NCBI RefSeq assembly: GCF_009711225.1
Contig: NZ_WMIE01000011.1
Location: 24,141 to 88,140, forward strand
DNA length: 64,000 nucleotides
Reading direction: 5' to 3'
DNA from: Paracoccus aestuariivivens
GTDB lineage: Bacteria > Pseudomonadota > Alphaproteobacteria > Rhodobacterales > Rhodobacteraceae
Part shown: piece by piece, positions 1 to 9,218 of the stretch
How positions within the stretch are numbered: position 1 is the stretch's first letter
How the letters are laid out: every line of letters begins with the position of its first letter
The notes under the pieces: model-generated
The model's database searches: none
What the model was told of the DNA's origin: nothing
What the model saw: the letters and a program-made list of their open reading frames with translations, nothing else
Translations under genes and position numbers: made by a program

Positions 1-1
1 G

Positions 2-532
2 GCCTTCTCGGTCGCCTATATCGAGGTTTTCCGCGGCACGTCGCTGCTGGTGCAGCTGTTCTGGCTGTATTTCGCGCTGCCCCTGACGGGGCAGGCCATC
101 GGTATCGACCTGCGCCTACCGCCGGTCGTCGCGGGGGTTCTGGCGCTTGGCCTGAACATCGGGGCCTACGGCGCCGAGGTCGTGCGCGGCGCGATCCAGT
201 CAGTCCATCCCGGCCAGCACGAGGCGGCACTTGCGCTGAACTTCACGCCGCGCCAGACGATGCTGGGCGTGACGATCCCGCAGGCCGTCCCCGAGATGAT
301 GCCCGCCTTTGGCAATCTGGCGGTGCAGAACCTCAAGGATACCGCACTTGTGTCCCTTATCAGCCTTGGCGACATGACCTTCCGCGCCGAGCAGATCCGC
401 AATTTTACCCAGGACAGCACAGTGATCTATACCATGCTTCTTTTCATGTATTTCGGCATGGCGCTGGTCCTGACGGCCATCATGCGCCTTCTGGAGCGGC
501 GCGTCGGTCAATGGCGTCCGGGCAAGGGGTGA
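2..532 (+). CDS. ehuC: Amino-acid/ectoine-type ABC transporter permease (EhuC-like), 5' end outside window
   Basis: Inner-membrane permease subunit of a polar amino acid type ABC importer. The reading frame is open from the window edge, so the N-terminus is missing; 176 codons remain. The visible start region carries the family's FRGTSLLVQLFWLYF motif, followed by the cytoplasmic EAA loop (EAALALNFTPRQ) that docks on the ATPase. It stops 3 bases before the second permease, so the two form one operon with the ATPase. The EhuC assignment (ectoine/hydroxyectoine uptake) rests mostly on the EhuA-like neighbour; a general HisM-type amino acid permease is the alternative. Confidence 0.85.
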   Translation, partial: AFSVAYIEVFRGTSLLVQLFWLYFALPLTGQAIGIDLRLPPVVAGVLALGLNIGAYGAEVVRGAIQSVHPGQHEAALALNFTPRQTMLGVTIPQAVPEMMPAFGNLAVQNLKDTALVSLISLGDMTFRAEQIRNFTQDSTVIYTMLLFMYFGMALVLTAIMRLLERRVGQWRPGKG

Positions 533-535
533 TCC

Positions 536-1228
536 ATGCTGTTCGGTTTTGAATGGGACACCACGAACGCCCTGACACTTGCGTTATCCATCCTGCCGAT
601 CCTGATGGTCGGGCTGTGGGTGACGCTGCAGGCGACGGTGTTGGGATTCTTTGTCGCTTTGGTGATGGGGATGGTGCTTGCGGTGCTCAAGGGCGCGCGA
701 TCACGTCTGGTCTCGTGGCCGGCCTATGCCGTGACCGAGTTCATCCGCGACACGCCCCTGTTGGTGCAGCTGTTCTTCCTTTATTATGTCCTGCCCGAAT
801 ACGGCATTGTTCTGCCTGCCTTTCTGACTGGAGCCCTGGCGCTTGGCATCCAGTACAGCGCCTATACCTCCGAGGTCTACCGCGCCGGACTCGAGGCCGT
901 GGGCCACGACCAACGCGAGGCCGCACGCGCGCTGAATCTGTCGCGGGCGCGGACCTTTACCCATGTCATCGTTCCTCAGGCCATCCCCCGCATCATTCCG
1001 GCGATGGGCAATTACCTTGTCTCGATCATGAAGGATGTGCCGGTCCTGTCCGTCGTCACCGTTCTCGAAATGCTGAACGTCGCGCGCATCGTCGGGGACC
1101 GCACTTTCGATTACCTCGTGCCGCTTTCGATGGTCGGAGGGATTTATCTGATCCTGACGCTTGTCGCCTCGTCCGGCGTGCGTTGGCTTGACAGGAACCT
1201 TCCCAACCAGGGGATACCGCTGAAATGA
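536..1228 (+). CDS. ehuD: Amino-acid/ectoine-type ABC transporter permease (EhuD-like)
   Basis: A 230-residue HisM-family inner-membrane permease. It has an N-terminal membrane segment, the RDTPLLVQLFFLYYVLPEYG motif near residue 75, and an EAA loop (EAARALNLSRARTF) near residue 125. Length and the short basic C-terminus resemble EhuD of ectoine transporters. The stop overlaps the ATPase start by 4 bases (ATGA), indicating translational coupling. No substrate-binding protein is seen, so ehuB is presumably upstream of the window. Substrate is inferred from family resemblance only. Confidence 0.85.
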   Translation: MLFGFEWDTTNALTLALSILPILMVGLWVTLQATVLGFFVALVMGMVLAVLKGARSRLVSWPAYAVTEFIRDTPLLVQLFFLYYVLPEYGIVLPAFLTGALALGIQYSAYTSEVYRAGLEAVGHDQREAARALNLSRARTFTHVIVPQAIPRIIPAMGNYLVSIMKDVPVLSVVTVLEMLNVARIVGDRTFDYLVPLSMVGGIYLILTLVASSGVRWLDRNLPNQGIPLK

Positions 1229-2010
1229 ATGACCCGATCATCCGCTTTGACAATGTCGTGAAACGCTTTGGCGATCATACCGTTCTGGACGAGCTGAATT
1301 TCGATATCCGCAAGGGCGAGAAGGTGACGATTATCGGCCCCTCGGGCTCGGGAAAATCGACCGTGCTGCGTATCCTGATGACGCTAGAGGGTATCGAGGG
1401 CGGTGTCGTCCATGTCGGAGGTGAGCCGCTTTGGCACGAACACGGGCCGGTGGGGCTGGTCCCCGCCAGTCAGGCCCATCTGCACCGGATGCGGGGCCAG
1501 CTTGGTATGGTTTTCCAGCAGTTCAACCTGTTCCCGCATATGACGGTCTTACGCAATATCACCGAGGCGCCGGTCAAGGTTCTGGGACTGGGCAAGGCCG
1601 AAGCCCGCGACCGTGCCGAGGAACTGCTGGAACTGGTCGGCCTGAGCGACCACGCGCAGAAGTATCCGCATCAGCTATCGGGCGGTCAGCAACAGCGCGT
1701 CGGCATCGCGCGTGCGCTCGCGATGCGGCCCAACATCCTGCTTTTCGACGAACCCACATCGGCGCTGGACCCCGAATTGGTCGGTGAAGTACTGAACGTG
1801 ATCGGGCAACTGTCCGAGGAGCATGATCTTACCATGTTGCTGGTAACACACGAAATGCGTTTCGCCCGCGAGATCTCGGATAGGATCCTATTCTTTGATC
1901 AGGGGCGCATCGTCGAGGAAGGCAGTCCGGCGCAATTGTTCACTTCACCCCAGCGCGAGCGAACACGTGAATTTCTGGGCAGCGAACTCGACAGAGTTTT
2001 AGCTGTCTAG
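1225..2010 (+). CDS. ehuA: Amino-acid/ectoine-type ABC transporter ATPase (EhuA-like)
   Basis: A 261-residue cytoplasmic ATPase that powers the adjacent permeases. Walker A is GPSGSGKST near residue 39, the signature is LSGGQQQRV near 150, Walker B is LLFDEPTSALD near 172 and the switch histidine is in VTHE. An insertion between Walker A and the Q-loop (GPVGLVPASQAHLHRMR) and the GRIVEEG/RTREFL tail are typical of EhuA rather than of plain GlnQ/HisP. No eut catabolic genes follow, unlike many ectoine operons, so uptake of another compatible solute or amino acid remains possible. Confidence 0.88.
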   Translation: MNDPIIRFDNVVKRFGDHTVLDELNFDIRKGEKVTIIGPSGSGKSTVLRILMTLEGIEGGVVHVGGEPLWHEHGPVGLVPASQAHLHRMRGQLGMVFQQFNLFPHMTVLRNITEAPVKVLGLGKAEARDRAEELLELVGLSDHAQKYPHQLSGGQQQRVGIARALAMRPNILLFDEPTSALDPELVGEVLNVIGQLSEEHDLTMLLVTHEMRFAREISDRILFFDQGRIVEEGSPAQLFTSPQRERTREFLGSELDRVLAV

Positions 2011-2433
2011 GGCGTATTCGATCATAGGCATAGAACACGTAAAAGAGGAGCGGAAGGCGCGGCCCATTACGGCCATTCGGCCTCGATTAACGGCATAAAC
2101 AAGGTCACGACCAATTAGGACTGCCAGATCGACATCTGATTTGGTCCGGATAAGCCCGCTGACGCGCCAATTTCCAATTAAATTCAAATCCTGCCGGGGC
2201 GGAGCTTCATCGCCACATTGCGCCTCTACGACACTGCTACTGAATTCTATGACCAAAGCTGGAAACCGGACGACCTGATTTGAAACGCAGCCGGCGAGTT
2301 GCGCATCACTGTCTTTGGCGAATATAATAGCTCCGCGCCACGCCGCTTCCCGTAGAGGACCAAATTTGGCAATCTGGCCCGGGGTGAGCGTTCGCCGCCG
2401 ACCAGAACTGCGCAATCATTTCAACTGGACCTC
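2011..2433. other. Intergenic region without a convincing gene
   Basis: Between ehuA and the AraC gene. A minus-strand reading frame fills most of it but has no recognisable domain and overlaps the end of ehuA, so I do not call it. No clear terminator hairpin was found. The segment probably carries the promoter of the downstream AraC gene. Confidence 0.4.
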
Positions 2434-3333
2434 ATGCCAAACCCCATTACCAGCAATCAAGAGATGGAATTTTTCCGCGCCCGACAGGCGGACATTGTCA
2501 TCGCTCCGATCTTCGGAAAGTCCGAAGTGACGATGGCCCGACTTTCGTGCCCGCATGCTGGGCATGGAGTCATCGATCCACCCCTGCGCGAAGATGCCTT
2601 TTTCTTGGCTTTCAACCTTCGCGATTACGAGGGCCATCTTTGGGTTGACGACCGGAAGGTCGACTGCACGATTTCAAGGCGCGGCAACTTCACAATTTAC
2701 GATTACCGCAGGTCATGGCTGGCCGATATGAAGTCGGCCTTCGACGGTCTGGGCTTTCATATACCTCGCGCGGCGCTGATCGCATTCGAGGAGGATCTGG
2801 GCGGGTGTCGCATCGACACACTGGATGTGGCTCCAGGGCAGGATATTGAGGATGATGTCGTCAAGCGCCTGATAGGGGCCTGTCTTCCGTCACTTGACGT
2901 TCCCAACGGCGCAAGCCGCCTATTTCAGGATCACATCGCCGCGATCCTTACCTTCCATCTTTGCACCACATATGGAAATCGGGAGATCCGGACCCCGGCG
3001 CGTGGTGGTCTTGCGCCCTGGCAGAAGAAGCGGGCGATTGAACTGCTTGAGGCGGATCTGGCGGCTGATCTCTCGTTGTCCTGTGTCGCCGCGGCCTGCG
3101 GTCTGTCACAAGGCTATTTCACCCGAGCCTTCAGACACTCCGTCGGGCATCCACCGTACAGATGGGTTCTGTTGAAAAGACTGGAAAAGGCGAAAGAGCT
3201 ACTACGAACCACCGAGATTCCGATTGCCGAAATCGCGTACCTGTGCGGCTTTTGCGACCAAGCGCATCTGACCCGGGTGTTCAGCACAAGGATGAACACT
3301 ACCCCCGGGCAGTGGCGGCGCGTTTCTCGATAA
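2434..3333 (+). CDS. AraC-family transcriptional regulator
   Basis: A 299-residue regulator with an N-terminal cupin-like sensor region and a C-terminal double helix-turn-helix from about residue 195. The second HTH shows the family signature IAYLCGFCDQAHLTRVF...TPGQWRR. The N-terminal half shares NFTIYDYRRSW and a following MKSxFD...IPRxAL pattern with the AraC protein at 10650, so the two are paralogues sharing a sensor fold. No catabolic operon adjoins it directly; an IS remnant follows. Start codon is ambiguous, with an in-frame ATG at 2464. Confidence 0.88.
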   Translation: MPNPITSNQEMEFFRARQADIVIAPIFGKSEVTMARLSCPHAGHGVIDPPLREDAFFLAFNLRDYEGHLWVDDRKVDCTISRRGNFTIYDYRRSWLADMKSAFDGLGFHIPRAALIAFEEDLGGCRIDTLDVAPGQDIEDDVVKRLIGACLPSLDVPNGASRLFQDHIAAILTFHLCTTYGNREIRTPARGGLAPWQKKRAIELLEADLAADLSLSCVAAACGLSQGYFTRAFRHSVGHPPYRWVLLKRLEKAKELLRTTEIPIAEIAYLCGFCDQAHLTRVFSTRMNTTPGQWRRVSR

Positions 3334-3351
3334 CGGCTAATCGCGGCTTTA

Positions 3352-3936
3352 GAGGGCCTTTCAAAACCATGTCGTCAGCACGCGAAAGCAGATGATGGCG
3401 CAGGCCAGGATGGTGAAGGCGAGATGAATGTCGGCGCTTCGCTCGTATCTGATGGCGAGACGGCGGAATTTGGCGAGCCAGACGAATTTTCGCTCGACCA
3501 CCCAGCGATGCTTGCCGAAATGGGCGCTGCTTTCAACGCTCTTTCGGGCGATGCGATGCTTGATGCCGCGTTTGGTGCAAGCCTTGCGACAGCGGGTATA
3601 GTCATACCCTTTGTCGGCATGCAGCTTGCGGGCCGATGGCGTGCTCGGTCACGCTTGCCACGAGTGCGAGGAATGGCGTCGAGCAACAGGTCACGCCCGA
3701 GCTGCAGCCCAGCTCAGCAGGCAACATCCGCCAGGGGATACCGCTCTGCAGGACAAACATGATCCCGGCCAGAACGGCCCGGTTCAAGATCCGAGGCCGC
3801 CCGCCTTTCGCTGACCAAGACGTGGATGGCAACAAGGGTTAATCACGGGACAAAGACCGTCAGAGACAAGCGTGGCAGACATAAAACGCTAATCTAACGG
3901 GACGAATCCGCCTGCAAGTGGTTTTGAAACTCCCTC
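3352..3936 (-). mobile_element. Internally deleted IS5-type (IS427-like) element
   Basis: Inverted ends of about 18 bp (reading inward GAGGGCCTTTCAAAACC at 3352 and GAGGGAGTTTCAAAACC from 3936) are each flanked by TA, consistent with a 2-bp target duplication. The element is only 585 bp because the middle of its transposase is missing. It is related to the remnant at 30826-31464 and may be non-autonomous. Confidence 0.8.
3361..3835 (-). pseudogene. IS5-type DDE transposase, central deletion
   Basis: Reading on the minus strand from a TTG at 3835, the N-terminal helical part (GGRPRILNRAVLAGIMFVLQ, then SGIPWRMLPAELG) runs to CSSGVTC. It then jumps directly to the region before the last DDE-domain part, LLDAIPRTRGKRDRARHRP, with a frame change. 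The C-terminal signature HRWVVERKFVWLAKFRRLAI follows. Comparison with the other copy shows that about 300 bases are missing at a TTG shared by both sides. The first catalytic aspartates are lost, so it cannot transpose itself. Confidence 0.8.
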
Positions 3937-4080
3937 TAAGGAAAAGATTAACCAGATTAACCATCCACTTTAACGAGCAGCCGCATCGGAAAATCGTCTC
4001 GCTGAATGCAGCGCCACCTTACATTTTGAGTGCGCATCGCTACACCGGCAAAGACAGGCCTACGCCGCCAGCCGGACCGG

Positions 4081-4150
4081 CATGCGTTGAAACGGTCGCT
4101 CAGTCTTACCGCAGCGAAATCCTCGGCGAGATCGCAGCGGTGCGGACAAT
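4081..4150. repeat. Dispersed intergenic repeat, copy A (partial)
   Basis: Seventy bases match the 3' part of a repeat seen six times here, around the core GCAGCGAAATCCTCGGCGAG followed by ATCGCAGCGGTGCGGAC. It lies just beyond the 3' end of the MFS gene. The 5' half containing the hairpin seen in copies E and F is not recognisable. Confidence 0.65.
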
Positions 4151-4189
4151 GTCAATGAAGACAGGTAACGTCCATATTGCTGTTTCACC

Positions 4190-5812
4190 TCACGGCCGTG
4201 TGGTGTGCGAAAATTCTATGCCGCCCGACCCTATGGGACGAAGCAGATGCCTGACAACCGGCGCAACTCCCTCGATCTGAAATGCGTGAATCTGCTTTTG
4301 ATCCAGCGCATCCGCCTGCGTGACGCGCTCATGCTGGCGTTGATGTTCGATCCAGCTTTCTACAACGAAGCACTCGATCACGCGGCCCGGCTCTGCGACA
4401 TCCTCCCAGACATCCCAGCGAATGGCCCCATCGCGATGGCGCACGGTTTTGAAGCGGTGCAGGGCGGCGGTGAATTCGGCGATGCGGGCGGGATCGACGC
4501 GATACTCTATCTCGATCAGCACCGGGCCGCGATCGCCATGGGGCGGGACCGAGACCACCGGCTCGGCCCAATGGCGCGAGGGGGAAAGGTCGGCCCCGGC
4601 CTCGCGGGGCAAGGGCGCGATCCGCGTGAGCAGCAGGGATGCCAGCAGCCCGACCCCCGCCGCGACAAGCGCCGTGGCCACGCTGCTGCGGCTGGCGATA
4701 ACGCCCCAAAGGATGCTGCCTCCGGTCATCGCGCCCTGGAACACCAGCAGATAGACCGCCAGCGCCCGCGCCTTGACCCATCCGGGCGAGGCCATCTGCG
4801 CTGCGACATTGAGCGAACTCAGCATACCGATCCAGGCGAACCCCGCGGCGACCATCACGCCCCCGGCAAGCCAGGCATTCGGGACCACGGCCAGCGCTAA
4901 TGTCGCCAAAGCGAAAAGCACTGTCGCAAAACCCGAGATCCGGTTCGCCGCCAAGCGCTTGCGCAACCTCTTCAGCGCTAGGGCCCCCATCACCGCCCCC
5001 GCCCCCATGCAGCCCAGAAGCGCGCCATAACCTGCTGCATCAAGCCCGAGCCCGTGCCTCCCGACCAGCGGCAGCATCGCCCAAAGCGCGCTGCTGAACA
5101 GGAAGAACCCGGTCGCACGCACCAGCACCAGTCGCACGGCGGGCGCGTGGCGGGCGTAGCGATAGCCCGCCTTGAGAGCGCCGACAAAATGTTCCGGCGG
5201 CAGGGTGTGGACGGTCCCGGCCCGTTTCCAGCGGTAAAGCACCGTCAGGACCGCGGTGACGGACAGCGCGTTCAAGGCAAAGACCGCCGGGACCCCCGCC
5301 AATGCGACGATGACCCCACCAAGCGCCGGCCCGATGGCCCGCGCGATGTTGACGCCAAGGCTGTTGAGCGCGACGGCATCGGGCAGAGTCGTCTTGTCGA
5401 CGAGTTCGGGCACGATGGCTTGGAAGGCCGGCGCGGAAAAGGCGGCCGCCACGCCCAGCACGAAGGTCGCCACCAGCAGAACCCAGGGCGTGGTCCAGCC
5501 TAGCACGGTGGCGAGGGCCAGCGTCGCCGCCGCGACCAGACCCAGCAATTGCGCGGCCAGCAGCAATCTGCGCCGGTCGAGAATATCGGCCAACGCCCCC
5601 GCTGGCAGCGCCAGCAGGAACATCGGCCCGGTCGTCGCCGCCTGCACCAGCGCCACCAGCAGTGGGCTGGGCGAAAGCGAGGTCATCAGCCATCCCGCCC
5701 CGACATCATGCATCCACGTGCCAATATTCGAGATGATGGTCGCGATCCACAGGGCGCGAAACAGCGGAAAGTCGAGTGGCCCCTTTGCAGCGGGTCTGAC
5801 AGCCTCGGTCAC
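4190..5812 (-). CDS. MFS exporter with C-terminal ABM (monooxygenase-like) domain
   Basis: A 540-residue inner-membrane protein of the MFS_3/DHA3 group (EntS-like exporters): about 12 membrane segments to residue 400, then a soluble part (IEIEYRVDPARIAEFTAAL ... VIECFVVESWIEHQRQHERV) resembling an antibiotic-biosynthesis-monooxygenase fold. This fusion is a known architecture of the family. I chose the GTG at 5812 because AGGAG lies 10 bases upstream; longer starts would overlap the amidohydrolase. It is the last gene of a minus-strand run beginning at 10479 and probably exports a product or toxic substrate of that cluster. Substrate unknown. Confidence 0.88.
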   Translation of the reverse strand: MTEAVRPAAKGPLDFPLFRALWIATIISNIGTWMHDVGAGWLMTSLSPSPLLVALVQAATTGPMFLLALPAGALADILDRRRLLLAAQLLGLVAAATLALATVLGWTTPWVLLVATFVLGVAAAFSAPAFQAIVPELVDKTTLPDAVALNSLGVNIARAIGPALGGVIVALAGVPAVFALNALSVTAVLTVLYRWKRAGTVHTLPPEHFVGALKAGYRYARHAPAVRLVLVRATGFFLFSSALWAMLPLVGRHGLGLDAAGYGALLGCMGAGAVMGALALKRLRKRLAANRISGFATVLFALATLALAVVPNAWLAGGVMVAAGFAWIGMLSSLNVAAQMASPGWVKARALAVYLLVFQGAMTGGSILWGVIASRSSVATALVAAGVGLLASLLLTRIAPLPREAGADLSPSRHWAEPVVSVPPHGDRGPVLIEIEYRVDPARIAEFTAALHRFKTVRHRDGAIRWDVWEDVAEPGRVIECFVVESWIEHQRQHERVTQADALDQKQIHAFQIEGVAPVVRHLLRPIGSGGIEFSHTTRP

Positions 5813-5826
5813 GTCGCTTTTTCTCC

Positions 5827-7686
5827 TCAAACCGCCCAACAGCCGCAGCCGAATGCGCCCCAGAAGCTGCGCGCATCGGCGCTTGGCACCTCGGCCCCCA
5901 ATGCCGCCGCATGGTCATGGCCATGGACCGCGCAGTTGGACGCGCAGCCGCAAGCCGAGGCGAACTTCGTCGTCTCCAGGCCTTGCCGCTCGGCGCGATA
6001 ATAGCCACCGAACTTCGCGACCGGAGACCAGTCGGGCATCGGCAGGGGCAATTTCGGAGCGAGGGGACCAAAAGGCCCCGCGCCATGGACGACCTTGCCG
6101 CCCAGCATGGTCAGGTCTGCACGCAGATGCACGATCTCGGCCTCAGGGACGGTGAAGTAATCGTCCGACAGCAGCACCAAATCGGCCAATTGACCGGGTT
6201 TGATCTGGCCTTTCTTGCCCTGTTCATTCGAGAACCAGGTATTGGCCTCGGTCCAGAGCCGCAGGGCGGTCTCTCGGTCCAGGCGATTTGCAGACGGGTA
6301 AAGCCGCGTCCCCCCTAGCGTCGTCGATGTGACCAGCCAAGACAGCGAGACCCAAGGGTTGTAGCTTGCCACCCGCGTCGCATCCGTGCCCGCCCCGACC
6401 TTCAGGCCGGCATCGAGCATCTTGCGGATCGGCGGGGTGGCCTCGGCGGCTTTCGCGCCGTAGCGATCGATGAAATATTCGCCCTGATACATCATCCGAT
6501 GCTGCACCGCGATGCCGCCGCCAAGCGCCGCGATCCGGTCGATGCTGCGGTCGCTGATCGTCTCGGCATGATCGAAGAACCAGTTGATACCCGCAAGCGG
6601 CACGTCACGGTTCACTTTTTCGAAGACATCGAGCGCGCGAGAGATCGTCTGATCATAGGTCGCGTGCATTCGCCACGGCCAGCGGTTCTCGGCCAGAAGG
6701 CGGATGACGGGTTCCAGATCTGCCTCCATATTCGGGGGCATTTCGGGGCGGGCGACGCGGAAATCCTCAAAATCCGCCGCCGAATAGACCAGCATCTCGC
6801 CCGCGCCATTATGGCGATAGGTGTCATCGCCCTGACCGGGCGCGACCTGCTTCACCCAGGACGAGAAATCCGCCATCTCGTCTTTGGGCTTTTGGGTGAA
6901 CAGGTTATAGCTGATCCGAACCGTCATCTGGTCCTCGGCATGTAGCTTTTCGATGATGCGGTAATCATCGGGATAGTTCTGGAAGCCGCCGCCTGCGTCG
7001 ATGACCGAGGTGACGCCCAAACTATTCAATTCCCGCATGAAATGGCGCGAGGAATTGATCTGGTAATCCGGGTCAAGCTTCGGTCCCTTGGCCAGCGTCG
7101 CGTAAAGGATCGTGGCATTCGGCTGAGCCAGGAGCAGCCCCGTCGGGTTACCCGAAGCATCGTGCTGGATCTCGCCGCCCGGCGGGTTCGGCGTATCCTT
7201 GGTATAGCCCACTACTCGCAAGGCCGCCGCATTCAGCAGCGCGCGGTCGTAAAGATGCAGGATGAAGACCGGGGTCTCGGGGGCGATGGCATTCAACTCG
7301 TCCAGCGTGGGCAGGCGCTTCTCGGCGAATTGATGCTCGGTAAAGCCGCCGACCACCCGGACCCATTGCGGCGCGGGGGTGCGGTCCACCTGCGCCTTGA
7401 GCATGGCCATTGCCTCGGAGAGCGAGGGCACGCCATCCCAGCGCAGCTCCATATTGTAGTTCAGCCCGCCCCGGATCACATGGGTATGGCTGTCGATCAG
7501 GCCTGGAATCAGGCGGCGGCCACCGGCATCGATGATCTCGGCCTCGGGGGCCGCGGCACGGATCTCGACTTCGGAGCCGACGGCAAGGAATTTGCCATCA
7601 CGGATGGCGACGGCCTCGGCGGTCGGGGCCTCGCGGTCGAGGGTGGTGACCTTGGCATTGACGATGATCAGGTCTTGGCTTGGCAT
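5827..7686 (-). CDS. YtcJ-like metal-dependent amidohydrolase
   Basis: A 619-residue Amidohydro_3 family hydrolase with a composite beta-sandwich and TIM barrel. The metal-binding DSHTH is at about residue 65, later barrel residues include WRMHATYDQT and FDHAETI, and the last metal ligand sits in GTDATRV. The ATG at 7686 was chosen because it starts the typical LIIVNAKVTTLD strand. A cysteine/histidine-rich tail (CGCASNCAVHGHDHA ... GCGCWAV) follows the barrel and may bind a metal. It lies between the DoxX and MFS genes of one run. Substrate is not predictable; family members hydrolyse C-N bonds in amides and cyclic compounds. Confidence 0.88.
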   Translation of the reverse strand: MPSQDLIIVNAKVTTLDREAPTAEAVAIRDGKFLAVGSEVEIRAAAPEAEIIDAGGRRLIPGLIDSHTHVIRGGLNYNMELRWDGVPSLSEAMAMLKAQVDRTPAPQWVRVVGGFTEHQFAEKRLPTLDELNAIAPETPVFILHLYDRALLNAAALRVVGYTKDTPNPPGGEIQHDASGNPTGLLLAQPNATILYATLAKGPKLDPDYQINSSRHFMRELNSLGVTSVIDAGGGFQNYPDDYRIIEKLHAEDQMTVRISYNLFTQKPKDEMADFSSWVKQVAPGQGDDTYRHNGAGEMLVYSAADFEDFRVARPEMPPNMEADLEPVIRLLAENRWPWRMHATYDQTISRALDVFEKVNRDVPLAGINWFFDHAETISDRSIDRIAALGGGIAVQHRMMYQGEYFIDRYGAKAAEATPPIRKMLDAGLKVGAGTDATRVASYNPWVSLSWLVTSTTLGGTRLYPSANRLDRETALRLWTEANTWFSNEQGKKGQIKPGQLADLVLLSDDYFTVPEAEIVHLRADLTMLGGKVVHGAGPFGPLAPKLPLPMPDWSPVAKFGGYYRAERQGLETTKFASACGCASNCAVHGHDHAAALGAEVPSADARSFWGAFGCGCWAV

Positions 7687-7725
7687 GATGGGATTCCCGC
7701 ACAATAAGTTGGGACGGGCGCGGCT

Positions 7726-8127
7726 TCAGCCGCGACCCGTCAGGTCCATCCAGGCGACAAGCAGAAAGCCCCCGGCCAGACCGACATGTTCGAAAAAGGC
7801 ATTGGCGGCAAAGAACCGGGCCTGACTCGGCGGCAGCTGCCAGAACCGCAGCGCAACGAAGGTCGCCATCAATGTGAAGCCGCAAAGCGCCAGCGCGCCG
7901 AGCCAGCGCAACCTCCCGCTGAGGATTAACGCCGGGGCCAGCAATTCCAGCACGATCACCGCCACAGCGAAACCCGCAGACGGCGACAGGCCGAAATGCG
8001 CCATCTCGGCCGTGGCAGCAGGGAAATTCAACAGCTTGACCAGACCGCCCTGAATATAGGCCGCGGAGAGTCCAAGCAGCGCGAGGAGGTGCAGAGCGCG
8101 GGCAAGCGGCTTAGAACTGGATGACAT
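7726..8127 (-). CDS. DoxX-family membrane protein
   Basis: A 133-residue protein with four predicted membrane helices and the DoxX pattern (LSAAYIQGGLVKLLNFP near the N-terminus, FFEHVGLAGGFLLVA near the C-terminus). Members act in membrane redox or detoxification complexes, but the exact role is usually unknown. The ATG at 8127 lies inside the end of the acetyltransferase gene (17-base overlap), so the two are probably translationally coupled. Confidence 0.85.
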   Translation of the reverse strand: MSSSSKPLARALHLLALLGLSAAYIQGGLVKLLNFPAATAEMAHFGLSPSAGFAVAVIVLELLAPALILSGRLRWLGALALCGFTLMATFVALRFWQLPPSQARFFAANAFFEHVGLAGGFLLVAWMDLTGRG

Positions 8128-8416
8128 CGGCCCATTCCGGATGGCGTTGCACCTGCGCGCGGACAAAGGGGCAAAGCGGCACGATATGCTGGCCCTTGGC
8201 GCGGGCATCGGCGATTAGCCGGTTCACTAGCGCCGAGCCCGCACCCGTGCCGCGCATGGCATCGGGGACATAGGTGTGATCGGCGATGATCAGGTCGGCC
8301 GAGACCTTCGAGATGGTCAATTCGCCCACGGCCTCGATCCCGGCAATCCGGGCGACATAGCGACCCTTGCTGCCCTGATCCTCATAGGACACCTGAATCT
8401 GCGAGGCTTCACTCAT
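8111..8416 (-). CDS. Small YjdJ-type GNAT N-acetyltransferase
   Basis: A protein of about 101 residues matching the short GNAT family (N-acetyltransferase_2). It has the acetyl-CoA loop RGTGAGSALVNRLIADARAK and the C-terminal IVPLCPFVRAQVQRHPEW, where a cysteine sits in the usual place. The start at 8416 is preceded by a purine-rich GGACGG; an in-frame ATG at 8431 is possible. It is embedded between the YcaC-like hydrolase and DoxX genes of the cluster. Target unknown. Confidence 0.87.
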   Translation of the reverse strand: MSEASQIQVSYEDQGSKGRYVARIAGIEAVGELTISKVSADLIIADHTYVPDAMRGTGAGSALVNRLIADARAKGQHIVPLCPFVRAQVQRHPEWADVIQF

Positions 8417-8489
8417 ACCGTCCTGCTCCATGGCGTGCAAAGGGCGTGGAAGGGAGGTTCGGCGCCAGAACATCAAACCTCCCATGTCG

Positions 8490-9176
8490 TCACTTCACGA
8501 GGTTCGGGCCAATCGTCCCGCCATGGGCGACACGTTCGGGGGCCTTGTGGACCATGGTATAGGCATAATCGACGCCCATCCCATAGGCCCCGGAATGTTC
8601 GCGGACGATGTCCATGACCGCGTCATAGGTGTCGCGCCGCGCCCAGTCGCGCTGCCATTCCAGCAGAACCTGCTGCCAAGTCACCGGGATGACGCCGACC
8701 TGCACCATCCGGTCCATCGCGTATTTATGCGCGTCCGCCGAGGTCCCGCCCGAGGCATCGGCGACCATATAGATCTCGTAATCGGTGTCGTTCATGCAGG
8801 AGAGCGCAAAGCCGAGGTTGCAGACCTCGGTCCAGAGACCCGAGACCACGATCTTCTTGCGGCCTTGCGCCGCACCCAGCGCCAGCGCGTCGCGGACATT
8901 CTGATCGTCCCATGAGTTCATTGAGCTGCGTTCCAGGATGGTGTTTTCCGGAAACACGGCCAGAAGCTCGGGATAGGTATGGCCGGAAAATGCCATCGTC
9001 TCGACCGTGGTGATGGTGGTCGGAATGCCGAAGGCCTTGGCTGATTTTGCCAGCGCCACGACATTGTTCTTCAGCGCCTGACGATCCATCGACTGCACGC
9101 CAAAGGCCATTTGCGGCTGCTGGTCGATAAAGATCATCTGGCTGTTCTGAGGGGTCAGGACTTCGAGTTTCGACAT
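8490..9176 (-). CDS. YcaC-like isochorismatase-family hydrolase
   Basis: A 228-residue cysteine hydrolase. The catalytic Asp is D18 in MIFIDQQPQM, the nucleophile is C119 in VSGLWTEVC, and the C-terminus carries the YcaC-subfamily WQRDWARRDTYDAVMDIVRE. YcaC-type enzymes have uncertain substrates. The gene sits between the Tat-exported hydrolase and the acetyltransferase on the same strand. This trio plus XapX and DoxX recurs in proteobacteria, as far as I know without an assigned pathway. Confidence 0.9.
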   Translation of the reverse strand: MSKLEVLTPQNSQMIFIDQQPQMAFGVQSMDRQALKNNVVALAKSAKAFGIPTTITTVETMAFSGHTYPELLAVFPENTILERSSMNSWDDQNVRDALALGAAQGRKKIVVSGLWTEVCNLGFALSCMNDTDYEIYMVADASGGTSADAHKYAMDRMVQVGVIPVTWQQVLLEWQRDWARRDTYDAVMDIVREHSGAYGMGVDYAYTMVHKAPERVAHGGTIGPNLVK

Positions 9177-9218
9177 TGGGTAATCCTTTGAAAGAAAGAT
9201 GTTAACTGGATCAGACCA

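Noticed and set aside
1999..2415. A 138-codon minus-strand frame between ehuA and the AraC gene
   Set aside because: No recognisable domain, no convincing ribosome-binding site, and it overlaps the ehuA end; probably a chance frame.
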